A stretch of DNA of 34,470 nt from an uncultured bacterium (GTDB lineage Bacteria; Planctomycetota; Phycisphaerae; Phycisphaerales; UBA1924): NCBI GenBank assembly GCA_903834785.1, contig CAILKP010000030.1, forward strand, positions 1-34,470, given 5' to 3'. Positions 1-6,976 of the stretch are shown here, in pieces. Position 1 is the first letter of the stretch. The number at the start of each line of letters is the position of its first letter. The notes beneath the pieces were generated by a model. It ran no database searches. It worked only from the letters and a program-made list of their open reading frames with translations, and had not been told where the DNA came from. The translations under genes were made by a program, and so were the position numbers.

Positions 1-303
1 ATCCACGGTGGTCGTAACACCTGGGAAGGTAACATCGGTTACAACGACTCCCACGTGACCTTCGAGACCCGCCCCGATCCGGCGGAAACCACCTACCGCG
101 TCCGCAACGGCACCGGTACCAACAGCACCCGCGCTGACAACCTCTTCGTCGATGAGGGCGATGAGAACAACGGCCTGACCGCTTCGGCCGCCGACACCGC
201 GCTGCTCCGCAACAACAACAACTACCTTCGCCCGATCGCCCGCGTCACCGTGACGAGCGGCGGCACCGGAACGACCTACCAGATTGAGCGTTGGGTTGAC
301 TAA
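1..303 (+). CDS. C-terminal part of a pilin-like (pseudopilin) secreted protein, partial
   Basis: The frame is open from the left edge and stops with TAA at 301-303, leaving 100 visible residues. The visible part starts with HGGRN, followed by a W-x-G-N-x-G-Y-N-D-S-H-V stretch. This resembles the C-terminal His...Asp-His/Gly signature found in planctomycete proteins with a prepilin-type N-terminal cleavage/methylation domain; the usual form is H-X9-DG and the spacing here is longer. The rest is Asn/Thr-rich and ends in a short strand-like tail. The prepilin signal would lie outside the window, so the assignment rests on this motif and on general resemblance. A strong terminator follows 54 bases after the stop, so this is the last gene of its transcript. 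It could instead be another Asn/Thr-rich extracellular protein. Confidence 0.55.
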   Translation: MHGGRNTWEGNIGYNDSHVTFETRPDPAETTYRVRNGTGTNSTRADNLFVDEGDENNGLTASAADTALLRNNNNYLRPIARVTVTSGGTGTTYQIERWVD

Positions 304-356
304 GCCCTGGGTGACGAACCGGTCGCTCCGACTGGTTCAGTCCTGAGTCCTTTTCG

Positions 357-390
357 CAGCCGCCCGTCGCAAGACGGGCGGTTGTTTTTT
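357..390 (+). terminator. Rho-independent terminator after the pilin-like gene
   Basis: A GC-rich stem (357-368 with 373-384) closes a GCAA loop at 369-372 and is followed by a T-rich tail up to 390. It sits 54 bases beyond the stop codon of the left-edge gene, on the same strand. Confidence 0.85.
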
Positions 391-415
391 GTGCGAGTGG
401 GACGGCGGGCGTTCA

Positions 416-580
416 ATAAGAGCCCGAGCGGAAGCGAAGGGATGGTGCACGTTGGGACTCTCGGATCGAAGCGTCTTTGCAAGAAGGAGACTGTGACCCG
501 ACAGCCCCAGCACCTTCGTGCCTGCCTTCGCAGGTCATTCAGCACAAGGCTTTCCCGTCCCTTCGCTTCCGCTCGGGCTC
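416..580 (+). repeat. Left 165-base MITE-like repeat unit
   Basis: This unit starts with AATAAG plus a 23-base word (420-442) and ends with the inverted copy of that word (558-580), so a transcript could fold into a long hairpin with a 23-bp terminal stem. It aligns over its full length, without gaps, with 1276-1440; I count about 20 mismatches by eye. No coding potential is evident inside. It fills most of the gene-free stretch between the terminator and the transposase. Confidence 0.85.
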
Positions 581-660
581 ATATCGACGCCACTTTCGTG
601 CGAGCGCTCGCAGGTTATTCAGTACAAGGTGTCCTCGTCCCTTCGCTTCCGCTCGGGCTC
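581..660 (+). repeat. Partial (second-half) MITE-like repeat unit
   Basis: These 80 bases repeat the second half of the 165-base unit: the CTTTCGTGCGAGCGCTCGCAGG-like core (about 594-614) leads into the inverted 23-base word at 638-660. It lacks the first half of the unit. It directly follows the left full unit and ends 29 bases before the transposase start, so it may lie in the gene's leader. Confidence 0.75.
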
Positions 661-689
661 TTAAGGATGCAGGCTCCTAAACTACTCCC

Positions 690-1262
690 ATGTACTCAGA
701 TCCGCTGGCGTACATGCTGACGTTCCACACGTATGGCACCTGGCACCCGGGGGATGACCGCGGTTCGGTGAGTGCCTCGCAAAACCAGTACGGAGCACCC
801 CTGCTTCCGAGAAGTCCTCGCTTGGTGGATTCGTGCCAGAGCAGGCAGGTCGCCGAAAGCGTCTATCTCGATGCCGCGGCACGTGCCGTTGTTCAGGGGT
901 CAATCAGCGAGGCATGTGCGTTCCGGCAGTGGCCCCTGCTGGCGATCAACGTGCGCACCAACCATGTTCACCTGGTCGTGCGGCCTCGGGCAAGCAAGGA
1001 GAAGATGCTCGCCACACTGAAAAGTCGGGCCACGCGGGTTCTCCGGGAGGCAGGGCTCTTTGGCCCAGAGCGGCCAATCTGGACGGAACACGGCTCGACG
1101 CGGGTCCTGTTCTTTGTCGAGGCAGTCATCGGAGCATGCCACTACGTGCGGCATGGCCAAGGTGCCCAACTGCCCAGCGACGATCGCTGGTGGGAACACT
1201 GGGCAAAGCGCGCGGCGGCAGAGAATCCAGACGGCAACGCGATAGAAGAGCCCGAGCGGTAG
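690..1262 (+). CDS. REP-associated tyrosine transposase (RAYT, Y1/IS200-like family)
   Basis: This 190-residue protein has the hallmarks of the single-strand DNA transposases of the Y1_Tnp family. The N-terminus AYMLTFHTYGTW is typical. The metal-binding HUH signature is NHVHLVV (H92 and H94). A conserved block RPIWTEHGSTR lies at 128-138, and the likely catalytic tyrosine is Y152 in ACHYVRHGQG. These proteins nick single-stranded DNA through a 5'-phosphotyrosine and are linked to REP palindromes. The ATG at 690 gives the family-typical N-terminus. The stop codon and last codons (EEPER) are formed by one copy of the flanking repeat word at 1248-1270. The key residues are intact, so it could be active. 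Confidence 0.92.
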   Translation: MYSDPLAYMLTFHTYGTWHPGDDRGSVSASQNQYGAPLLPRSPRLVDSCQSRQVAESVYLDAAARAVVQGSISEACAFRQWPLLAINVRTNHVHLVVRPRASKEKMLATLKSRATRVLREAGLFGPERPIWTEHGSTRVLFFVEAVIGACHYVRHGQGAQLPSDDRWWEHWAKRAAAENPDGNAIEEPER

Positions 1263-1270
1263 CGAAGGGA
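1248..1270 (+). repeat. Solo copy of the 23-base terminal repeat word, overlapping the RAYT stop codon
   Basis: This copy differs from the others by one base (T instead of A at 1260). The change creates the TAG stop of the transposase, in the frame GAG-CCC-GAG-CGG-TAG. It lies just 5 bases before the right full repeat unit. Confidence 0.85.
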
Positions 1271-1275
1271 CGCCA

Positions 1276-1440
1276 ATAAGAGCCCGAGCGGAAGCGAAGG
1301 GATGGTGAACGTTGGGACTCTCGGATCGATGCGTACTTACAGGAAGGAGACTGTGCCCCGACATCTCCAGCACCTTCGTGCGAGTGTTCGCAGGTGATGA
1401 AGCACAAGGTGTCCCAGTCCCTTCGCTTCCGCTCGGGCTC
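1276..1440 (+). repeat. Right 165-base MITE-like repeat unit
   Basis: Same length and architecture as 416-580: AATAAG, the 23-base word at 1280-1302, a diverged interior, then the inverted word at 1418-1440. The terminal words are conserved and the interior has drifted, as expected if the ends are the part recognised. It lies between the transposase and the end of the FtsK-like gene, and its potential hairpin might also act as a transcription barrier between these convergent genes. Confidence 0.85.
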
Positions 1441-1442
1441 CT

Positions 1443-1474
1443 ATCAACCTATCAACCTATCAACCTATCAACCT
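1443..1474 (+). repeat. Four tandem copies of an 8-base repeat (ATCAACCT)
   Basis: Four perfect head-to-tail copies of ATCAACCT are followed by degenerate CTCAAC and GCAAC remnants. The array sits between the right MITE-like unit and the stop codon of the FtsK-like gene (1485). It is probably a slippage-prone simple repeat. Confidence 0.85.
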
Positions 1475-1484
1475 CTCAACGCAA

Positions 1485-4400
1485 CTACAGCGTGTACGGC
1501 CGGAACCGTTCCACCGTGCCGGTGGACTCGCTGAACAGCAGGGCGCGGCTTTGGCCCAGGGTGGAGGCGTTGGGCGAGTCGATGAGTGTGGAGGAGTCCG
1601 TCGCCGACATCTGCGTGAGCACGCGGAGGTCGAACTCCTTGATCGTGCCGCGGGGGACAGTCCGCTCGAAGTTGGCGGCTGTGTCGCACCAGGCGATGCA
1701 GTGAATGTTGTAGCCCGGGCCGTCGCGCAGCAGGGCGGCGAACTTCTTGTCAGTCGGCACCTCGGCCGGTTGCGAGCCGAAGGATCCCATGCCGAAGTCG
1801 TCCTCACCCTTGCGCAGGATGCGGAAGCGATGAAGCTGGCTGATGATCAGCAGTAGCGGCGGGGCATCGGTCAGGTCTGCCTCGCGGCGGCGGGAAAGTT
1901 CGGCCTCGAGCCGGTCGATGGCTGCCGCGGCATCGCGATAGGGCACCAGGTCGGCCAGCATGGCGTTCGCACCGGAGGCCAGGGTGGCGTTTCGCAGCGC
2001 ATCGGCCAGGTTGCTGTCGGCGGGTGTGCCGTCGAGCACCGTCAGCGGGCGGAGGCCTGCATTGCCACCATCAGCCGGCGCGGCAAGCTGCAGCATGGCG
2101 GCCTGCACGCACGCGGCGAGCATGCCGCTGGCCATGTCATCACGCTGGCTGACAATCAGCAGGTTGCTGCCCGACTGACGCTGGAAGGTCAGCCCGGTGG
2201 GGTCCTTGATCGAGAGCGGATCACCCAACCACACGCGGATCGGGCCGCTGGCGGCGGTCCCGGCAGCCCGCCCTGCATGACTGGTGCGGAGGCGGGCCAG
2301 GAGGTGATTCTCCTCAAGCTTGCCGGGGCGGTTGCCTTCAAAGACGACCGCGGCATCCGGCCGGCGGCGGGGCGGGCGGGTCTCCAGCAGCGTGCGTGCG
2401 GTTGCCAGCTTGGCCGCACGTTCCTCATCGGGCAGCCACGCGACCTGGAAGGGGCTGTTGCCCTCGAGCATGCCGGAGGCATCGTTGTAGATGGCCTCAC
2501 CGGGGCGGCTGAGCAGTCGTGCCGCGGCGTTGTCCTCGCTCAGAATGAGGTAGCTGTCCGCCTCGCTGCACTGCAGGGCGATGCGGACGGCCATCTGGCC
2601 GATGGTGGCGCGGGCCAGCGAGTACGCGCCGGCGAGCGTCTGGCTGCCCAGAATGACGTGCATGCCGAAGGCGCGGCCCTGACGGACAAGCCGATCCAGC
2701 AGCAGCCCGGCCTCGGCGGCAAGCTTGTCATCCTCGCTGAAGAACTCCTGGAACTCGTCGATGATCAGCAGCGTGCGGGGCATGACGGTGTCGGGGCGGG
2801 CCGCGCGGAAGGCGGCCAGATCCTGGGCGCCAGCATCACGGAAGAGCTGGCCGCGCTCCTGGAGTTCGGCATCGAGTCGGCGGAGCACCGAGAGGCCGAA
2901 CTCACGCTCGCTTTCAATCGCCACCACGCGGGCGTGGGGCAAGTGGGCGGCGGCGTAGGCCCGGAACTCGACACCCTTTTTAAAGTCGATGAGGTACAAG
3001 GCGAGCTGATCCGGGCTGAACCACGTTGCCGCCGCGGTGATGATCACGTTCAGCAGTGTGGACTTGCCCGAGCCGGTGCGGCCAGCGGTCAGCACGTGCT
3101 GGGCGGTACCCTTGCCCAGCGTCAGGTACTGCAGCTTGCTTGCGCCAAGGCGGCCAAGCGGGATCCGCAGCTCGTGCGTGGTGTCGCCGGTCCATTCCAA
3201 CCCCGCGGCGGGCAGGAGCATGTTGAACCCCACGCGGACCTTGGCCGCCTCGCGTGCGGCGACGCCGGCATCAAGCACGAGGTCCTTGAACTGGTCATCC
3301 GGCGGCGGGGCGAGCGGGGAGAAGTCAAACTTGCCGAGCACCTCGTCCTTGATGACAAACCGACCGTTCTTGTGCTGGAGCGTGAGGGAGGCCCGCTCAA
3401 GATCCGCCATAGTCAGTGGGGGCGTTCCAGCGGAGCCCGCGGCACCGGGCAGCTTGGCCCGCGGATCGGCGGCGATGAGGGTGTACACGCCGCAGCGGGG
3501 GCCGGAGGAGATGATGCTGGCGAGCTTGGCCGCGGCGGTTTCCGAGAAGCCCGCGGGGAAGTCGGCGATGACCAGGAAGCGGTAGGGCTCGGCAACTTCG
3601 CCGGCGAAGGTGTTGTAGTCATCGATGGTGGCAAAGTCGTTGCGGAGGTACTTCTGGATCACGTTCTCCATGTGCTCGGTCAGGTCGGTGAGCCGGGCCT
3701 CGATGTGGCGTGTCTCGGTCCAGATGCGATCGGTGACGAACTGCGGGTTGCTGTCGGCCAGATGCATCATGCCCGCGAACGACTGGCCGAGCGCCACGGG
3801 ATCAATGAGCACGAAGCGGGTCTTGCCGGGCGGAAGCGAGAGCAAGGCGCGGAGCGCGGCGACCTGAAGGACCGAGATGGCTTCGGCGCGTTTCTCGGCC
3901 GGGGCCTGAACAAGCAGCGAGCCGCGGAGGGGTGTCTGCAGGCCGACGGGGCAGTCAAACGGCTGTCGCAGCGGGGCGGCGGTGGCATCGCCGAGCATGG
4001 CGGCGACGGAGTTGATTGCCGCGGAATCAAGGGATTGCCGCACGTTGCCGATGACCAGCGCGGGACGGGGCTTCGGGGCGCGGACAGCGCCGGCGATCCA
4101 TTCCGGGCTTGCTGCGGCGGTCAGGGCCAGCAGTTCACTCCGGCGGGCGGCGGTGTGCTCGCACCAGGTGGACCAGCCGGCGCGGAGTTCGGCCTCAGCC
4201 CGCAGGTTGGTGGCCGAGACCTCGGCACGTTCCTGCTCATCCCGGGTGTGATGATCAGCCAGTGCCGCGGCGTGGGCGGAGTCCAGCGCGGCGGACTGTG
4301 CGGCGTACTGGCTGCGGAGCCGCTCGGTCTCGCTGGTGCGGCGGGCGTTGATGTCCGCCGCGCTGGCGGTGTGACGCTCGGTGAGTTCCTTGAGGGTGGT

Positions 4401-5522
4401 GTCACGCTTGGATGTTGCCGCCGAGGCGGACTGCTCGGCCAGCGTGCGGGCCTGACGGATCTCCCGCTCGCGCCGGTGGGCGATGGCTTTCTCGCGCTTG
4501 ACACGGCGGGCGGCGGCCTTCTCGATGGCAGCGTTGATGGCACGCTCGGTCTCGGCAACCTGGTTGGATGCGGCCTGGGCCACATGCACCGTGCGAGCGC
4601 GGATCGGGCCGCGCACTGCCAGCAGTGCGACCAGCCCAAGCAGCGCACCGACCCCGGCGGCGATCGGCGTCTTGATGTGCCATTGCCAGGCGTCCATCCA
4701 CAGCGTGAGCGTGCCGAGGCCGCCGCCAGCCAGGACGGCGATGACCACCGGCCAGGGCATGGCAAACAGGCGTGGGAGCTTGAGGTTGATCAGGGCCTGC
4801 ACGGCGGCGTTGGCCGAGCCGAAGCGGGCGACGGCGGCGAGAACATCGGCCGGCAAGGGTGGGGCCTTCTCGCCCTTCTCGGGCTTGAGGAAGACGTCCT
4901 CATCACTGGAGGTGTCGGGCTCATCGGGGGCGCGATCCTCGAGCTTGGGTGCGGGCAGGTCGGTCAGGCCGATGGCGCGGATGGCCTCGCGGGCGACCTG
5001 GCGGAGCTGCATGAGCTGGGGCAAACGCGGCTCAAGCTCGCGGCGGACGAGCTCGAACTCCTGCCGCGGACGGTCCTTGGCCGAGTCGAACATGGTGTCG
5101 GCCATCCATGTGCGCTCCTGCTGCTCGCTGCGAGCTTTCGAGACGATGGAGCCGGCCTCTTCATCAGCGATGCCGCGGCTGACGGTCAGTTCCTTGCTGA
5201 GCTTGGCCAGGGCGGCGGCGGAGGTGGCCTGGACTTCGGCCAGCGCGGCCTGCTGTGCAGCGGCGGCCTGGGCAACGGCGGCCTGGTGGGACGCGGTCAG
5301 CTGGGCGAGCCGCTGGGCACTTGCGGCGGCCTGAGCGGCGGTGCGGGACTGCGCGTCGGAGCTGAGGGTGCTTGCGGTGTGGGCGAACTTGGCCAGTGCG
5401 GCGGCGGAATCAGTCAGCAGCGCGCGGGCCTGGGCAAGCTGGTCGCCGGGTTGAGGCGGACCATCGGGCCGGATGCTTCCGGTTGAGGCGGCGGGCTTGG
5501 CAGTGGGGGCAAGGTCAGTCAT
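1485..5522 (-). CDS. FtsK/SpoIIIE-type (EccC/EssC-like) membrane ATPase with three tandem ATPase domains
   Basis: This 1345-residue protein has an Ala/Gln-rich N-terminal coiled coil (about 30-180), an acidic linker (about 195-225), two membrane segments (about 256-276 and 286-303), a second long coiled coil (about 315-465), and then three FtsK-like domains. Only the middle domain has intact catalytic motifs: Walker A GRTGSGKS at 814-821 and Walker B LLIIDE ending at D922-E923. The first (about 490-690) and last (about 1095-1345) keep the fold pattern but lack Walker A lysines. Two membrane helices followed by tandem FtsK-like domains is the layout of type VII secretion motors rather than of chromosome translocases, which carry one motor and a gamma DNA-recognition domain. 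The ATG at 5522 overlaps the upstream stop (ATGA). A longer frame to 5672 would cover most of the neighbouring gene and was rejected. Confidence 0.85.
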   Translation of the reverse strand: MTDLAPTAKPAASTGSIRPDGPPQPGDQLAQARALLTDSAAALAKFAHTASTLSSDAQSRTAAQAAASAQRLAQLTASHQAAVAQAAAAQQAALAEVQATSAAALAKLSKELTVSRGIADEEAGSIVSKARSEQQERTWMADTMFDSAKDRPRQEFELVRRELEPRLPQLMQLRQVAREAIRAIGLTDLPAPKLEDRAPDEPDTSSDEDVFLKPEKGEKAPPLPADVLAAVARFGSANAAVQALINLKLPRLFAMPWPVVIAVLAGGGLGTLTLWMDAWQWHIKTPIAAGVGALLGLVALLAVRGPIRARTVHVAQAASNQVAETERAINAAIEKAAARRVKREKAIAHRREREIRQARTLAEQSASAATSKRDTTLKELTERHTASAADINARRTSETERLRSQYAAQSAALDSAHAAALADHHTRDEQERAEVSATNLRAEAELRAGWSTWCEHTAARRSELLALTAAASPEWIAGAVRAPKPRPALVIGNVRQSLDSAAINSVAAMLGDATAAPLRQPFDCPVGLQTPLRGSLLVQAPAEKRAEAISVLQVAALRALLSLPPGKTRFVLIDPVALGQSFAGMMHLADSNPQFVTDRIWTETRHIEARLTDLTEHMENVIQKYLRNDFATIDDYNTFAGEVAEPYRFLVIADFPAGFSETAAAKLASIISSGPRCGVYTLIAADPRAKLPGAAGSAGTPPLTMADLERASLTLQHKNGRFVIKDEVLGKFDFSPLAPPPDDQFKDLVLDAGVAAREAAKVRVGFNMLLPAAGLEWTGDTTHELRIPLGRLGASKLQYLTLGKGTAQHVLTAGRTGSGKSTLLNVIITAAATWFSPDQLALYLIDFKKGVEFRAYAAAHLPHARVVAIESEREFGLSVLRRLDAELQERGQLFRDAGAQDLAAFRAARPDTVMPRTLLIIDEFQEFFSEDDKLAAEAGLLLDRLVRQGRAFGMHVILGSQTLAGAYSLARATIGQMAVRIALQCSEADSYLILSEDNAAARLLSRPGEAIYNDASGMLEGNSPFQVAWLPDEERAAKLATARTLLETRPPRRRPDAAVVFEGNRPGKLEENHLLARLRTSHAGRAAGTAASGPIRVWLGDPLSIKDPTGLTFQRQSGSNLLIVSQRDDMASGMLAACVQAAMLQLAAPADGGNAGLRPLTVLDGTPADSNLADALRNATLASGANAMLADLVPYRDAAAAIDRLEAELSRRREADLTDAPPLLLIISQLHRFRILRKGEDDFGMGSFGSQPAEVPTDKKFAALLRDGPGYNIHCIAWCDTAANFERTVPRGTIKEFDLRVLTQMSATDSSTLIDSPNASTLGQSRALLFSESTGTVERFRPYTL

Positions 5523-5731
5523 GTACAGTCCCGCTTGGCGTTGTGAACAATCTCTGCGATCTGGCTCATGGCGTTGCTGGCCGCCTGGATGCGCGTGGGC
5601 AGTGAATCGATGAGTTCCATCTGGACCCGTGCCGCGGCGACATCGTTCCAGTGCTGGCGTGCGGCGTGCCACTGCTGCATGAACTTGCGTGAGGCATCGA
5701 CGAGTTTGGCCTGCCCGACTCCGGCGCTCAT
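5519..5731 (-). CDS. Small helical WXG100-like protein (70 aa), candidate partner or substrate of the FtsK-like ATPase
   Basis: A 70-residue, probably all-helical protein. The pattern W21-x6-W28-N-D30, then evenly spaced hydrophobic residues, then C69 suggests a helical hairpin with a W-x-D turn, loosely like the W-x-G turn of WXG100 proteins. It resembles small planctomycete proteins with a W...WDD...C pattern that I recall next to FtsK-like genes; that is memory, not a search. Both ends overlap neighbours by four bases: its ATG overlaps the stop of the 342-aa gene (5728-5731) and its TGA overlaps the ATPase start (5519-5522). It is therefore almost certainly translated with them in fixed ratio. 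No signal peptide is seen. A structural adaptor of the ATPase is an alternative to a secreted substrate. Confidence 0.75.
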   Translation of the reverse strand: MSAGVGQAKLVDASRKFMQQWHAARQHWNDVAAARVQMELIDSLPTRIQAASNAMSQIAEIVHNAKRDCT

Positions 5732-6756
5732 GACCACAGCTCCTGATTGCTGGCCTGGCAGAGCGAGGCGATGCGACCGGCCGAGGCGACGAGCATGGTG
5801 CCTACCGGCAGCAGCAGCGGGACGGTCAGGTCCGGTCGGAGTTCCAGGATCGTCTGGATTGAAACGGCCACCGCGGGTTGGGGCTGCATGCCGGCGGCGC
5901 CGGCACCGGCAAGGTACCAACCGCTGTCACCATCGGCGGGGTCGCTGCGGATCATGCACAGGACCGAGGATGCCAGCGCGCCGGGCTCGAGCAGGACCTT
6001 GTCGGGCGAGCGCGGGGCCAGGCCTTCCAAGGCGAGACGCTCGAGGTGTTCGATGTCGTCGGTGCTGAGCATCGGGCCGGGCTGGCGGACGAGTTGGTTC
6101 TCATCACCGGTGGGCGTGGCAGCGCGGACGGGCGGCACCGGGGCGAGGCGGCGGAGCCCGGCGTAGGCGGAGATGCGGTCGGGCGAGCCCTCTGCCGCAA
6201 CGCGGGAAGCGGAGCCGCCGGAAGAGCGGGAGGTTGAACCGACGGGCAGGCCGTCCGGGCCGAGGTTGCCGCTGGCGGCGGCGAGGTAGGCATCGAGCGC
6301 CTCGACCTGGCGGGCAAGGCGGGCGGCGGCGGCGATGAGGTCACGGTCGGCCAGGTCGCGGAGCTGGGTGAGGCCGGCGCGGAGCTGGCTGGACTTTTCC
6401 TCCCAGACCATGATCCAGCGGCGCGTGGCGGCGAGCTTGGATTCGGCGAGTTCCAGACCATCCTTGGCGCGGGCCAGGGCCTTGCGCTCGTCGATGCAGG
6501 AGTGGGGCTCGGGGCTGGTCATCAGCTGCTTGCGGGCAAGCTCGCGCTTGGCATCCTGCACGGCTTGATGGCGGATCTTGATCTGGTTGGTCCAGTAGGG
6601 CACGCGATCAAGTTTGAGCCACTGGGGCAGCCGGCCAAGATCGGCCTCGGCCTCGGAAAGTGCGGCCTGGATTTCGGCGGCAAAGTTCAGCGTCGCGAGC
6701 CGGAACGCGGCGATGGCGTCAACGGACTGAACGGCAGCTTGACCGGGCGTGGCCAT
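5728..6756 (-). CDS. Coiled-coil protein (342 aa), first gene of the FtsK-like operon
   Basis: The N-terminal part (about 10-160) is Ala/Arg/Glu/Leu-rich and predicted coiled coil, with tryptophans at W46, W55, W114 and W118. A Ser/Gly/Pro-rich linker (about 165-230) leads to a C-terminal globular region (about 230-342) with several hydrophobic strands and little charge. I recognise no enzyme motif. The N-terminal half resembles coiled-coil proteins I recall beside FtsK-like genes in planctomycetes. The ATG at 6756 was chosen because the frame upstream (to 7065) is low-complexity, Pro/Arg-rich and overlaps pheA. No clear Shine-Dalgarno sequence was found. It is coupled by ATGA to the 70-aa gene, and a structural or adaptor role for the motor is inferred from that. 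Confidence 0.75.
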   Translation of the reverse strand: MATPGQAAVQSVDAIAAFRLATLNFAAEIQAALSEAEADLGRLPQWLKLDRVPYWTNQIKIRHQAVQDAKRELARKQLMTSPEPHSCIDERKALARAKDGLELAESKLAATRRWIMVWEEKSSQLRAGLTQLRDLADRDLIAAAARLARQVEALDAYLAAASGNLGPDGLPVGSTSRSSGGSASRVAAEGSPDRISAYAGLRRLAPVPPVRAATPTGDENQLVRQPGPMLSTDDIEHLERLALEGLAPRSPDKVLLEPGALASSVLCMIRSDPADGDSGWYLAGAGAAGMQPQPAVAVSIQTILELRPDLTVPLLLPVGTMLVASAGRIASLCQASNQELWS

Positions 6757-6976
6757 GAGCAAGGACAGTACGGGGCAACAGCCGCGGGGAGCGAAGCGGC
6801 GGTGCCGGACTAGGTGATTCCGACGGGTTGAAGCGGACGGACGACGAGTGGGCAAGACGGTCCGGCACTGGGGCGCGGCACCACAGCCACCATTCGAGCG
6901 GTTGGGCGTGCGGTTGCCTGCTGGCGGCCTGTTCGCGGGCCGGTGTGGGGAGGGGCGGCGGGGGTTGGGCGGGCGG

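Larger units (their letters stand above)
416..1440. mobile_element. RAYT transposase locus framed by MITE/REP-like repeats
   Basis: A single-domain REP-associated tyrosine transposase gene (690-1262) is bracketed by two approximately 165-base direct repeats (416-580 and 1276-1440). Each repeat begins and ends with the same 23-base word in opposite orientations. Extra copies of the word lie at 638-660 and 1248-1270. By eye there are three forward copies (420-442, 1248-1270, 1280-1302) and three inverted copies (558-580, 638-660, 1418-1440). RAYT genes are known to sit among the short palindromic repeats they are thought to mobilise. No target-site duplication or classical insertion-sequence end was identified, so the outer boundary is an inference from the repeats. 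Confidence 0.75.

Noticed and set aside
416..1440. CRISPR-like array from repeated words near the left end
   Set aside because: Copies are in both orientations, spacing is irregular, and the intervals are themselves repeats. A transposase and MITE-like units explain it.
2277..5486. Very long plus-strand open frame (over 1000 codons) opposite the FtsK-like gene
   Set aside because: Its translation is Gly/Arg/Gln-rich without domains, whereas the minus strand encodes a protein with Walker motifs and membrane segments. High GC makes antisense stop codons rare.
1485..5522. Chromosome-segregation FtsK
   Set aside because: Three tandem ATPase domains, coiled coils, two membrane helices and no C-terminal gamma winged-helix domain fit an EccC/EssC-like motor better.
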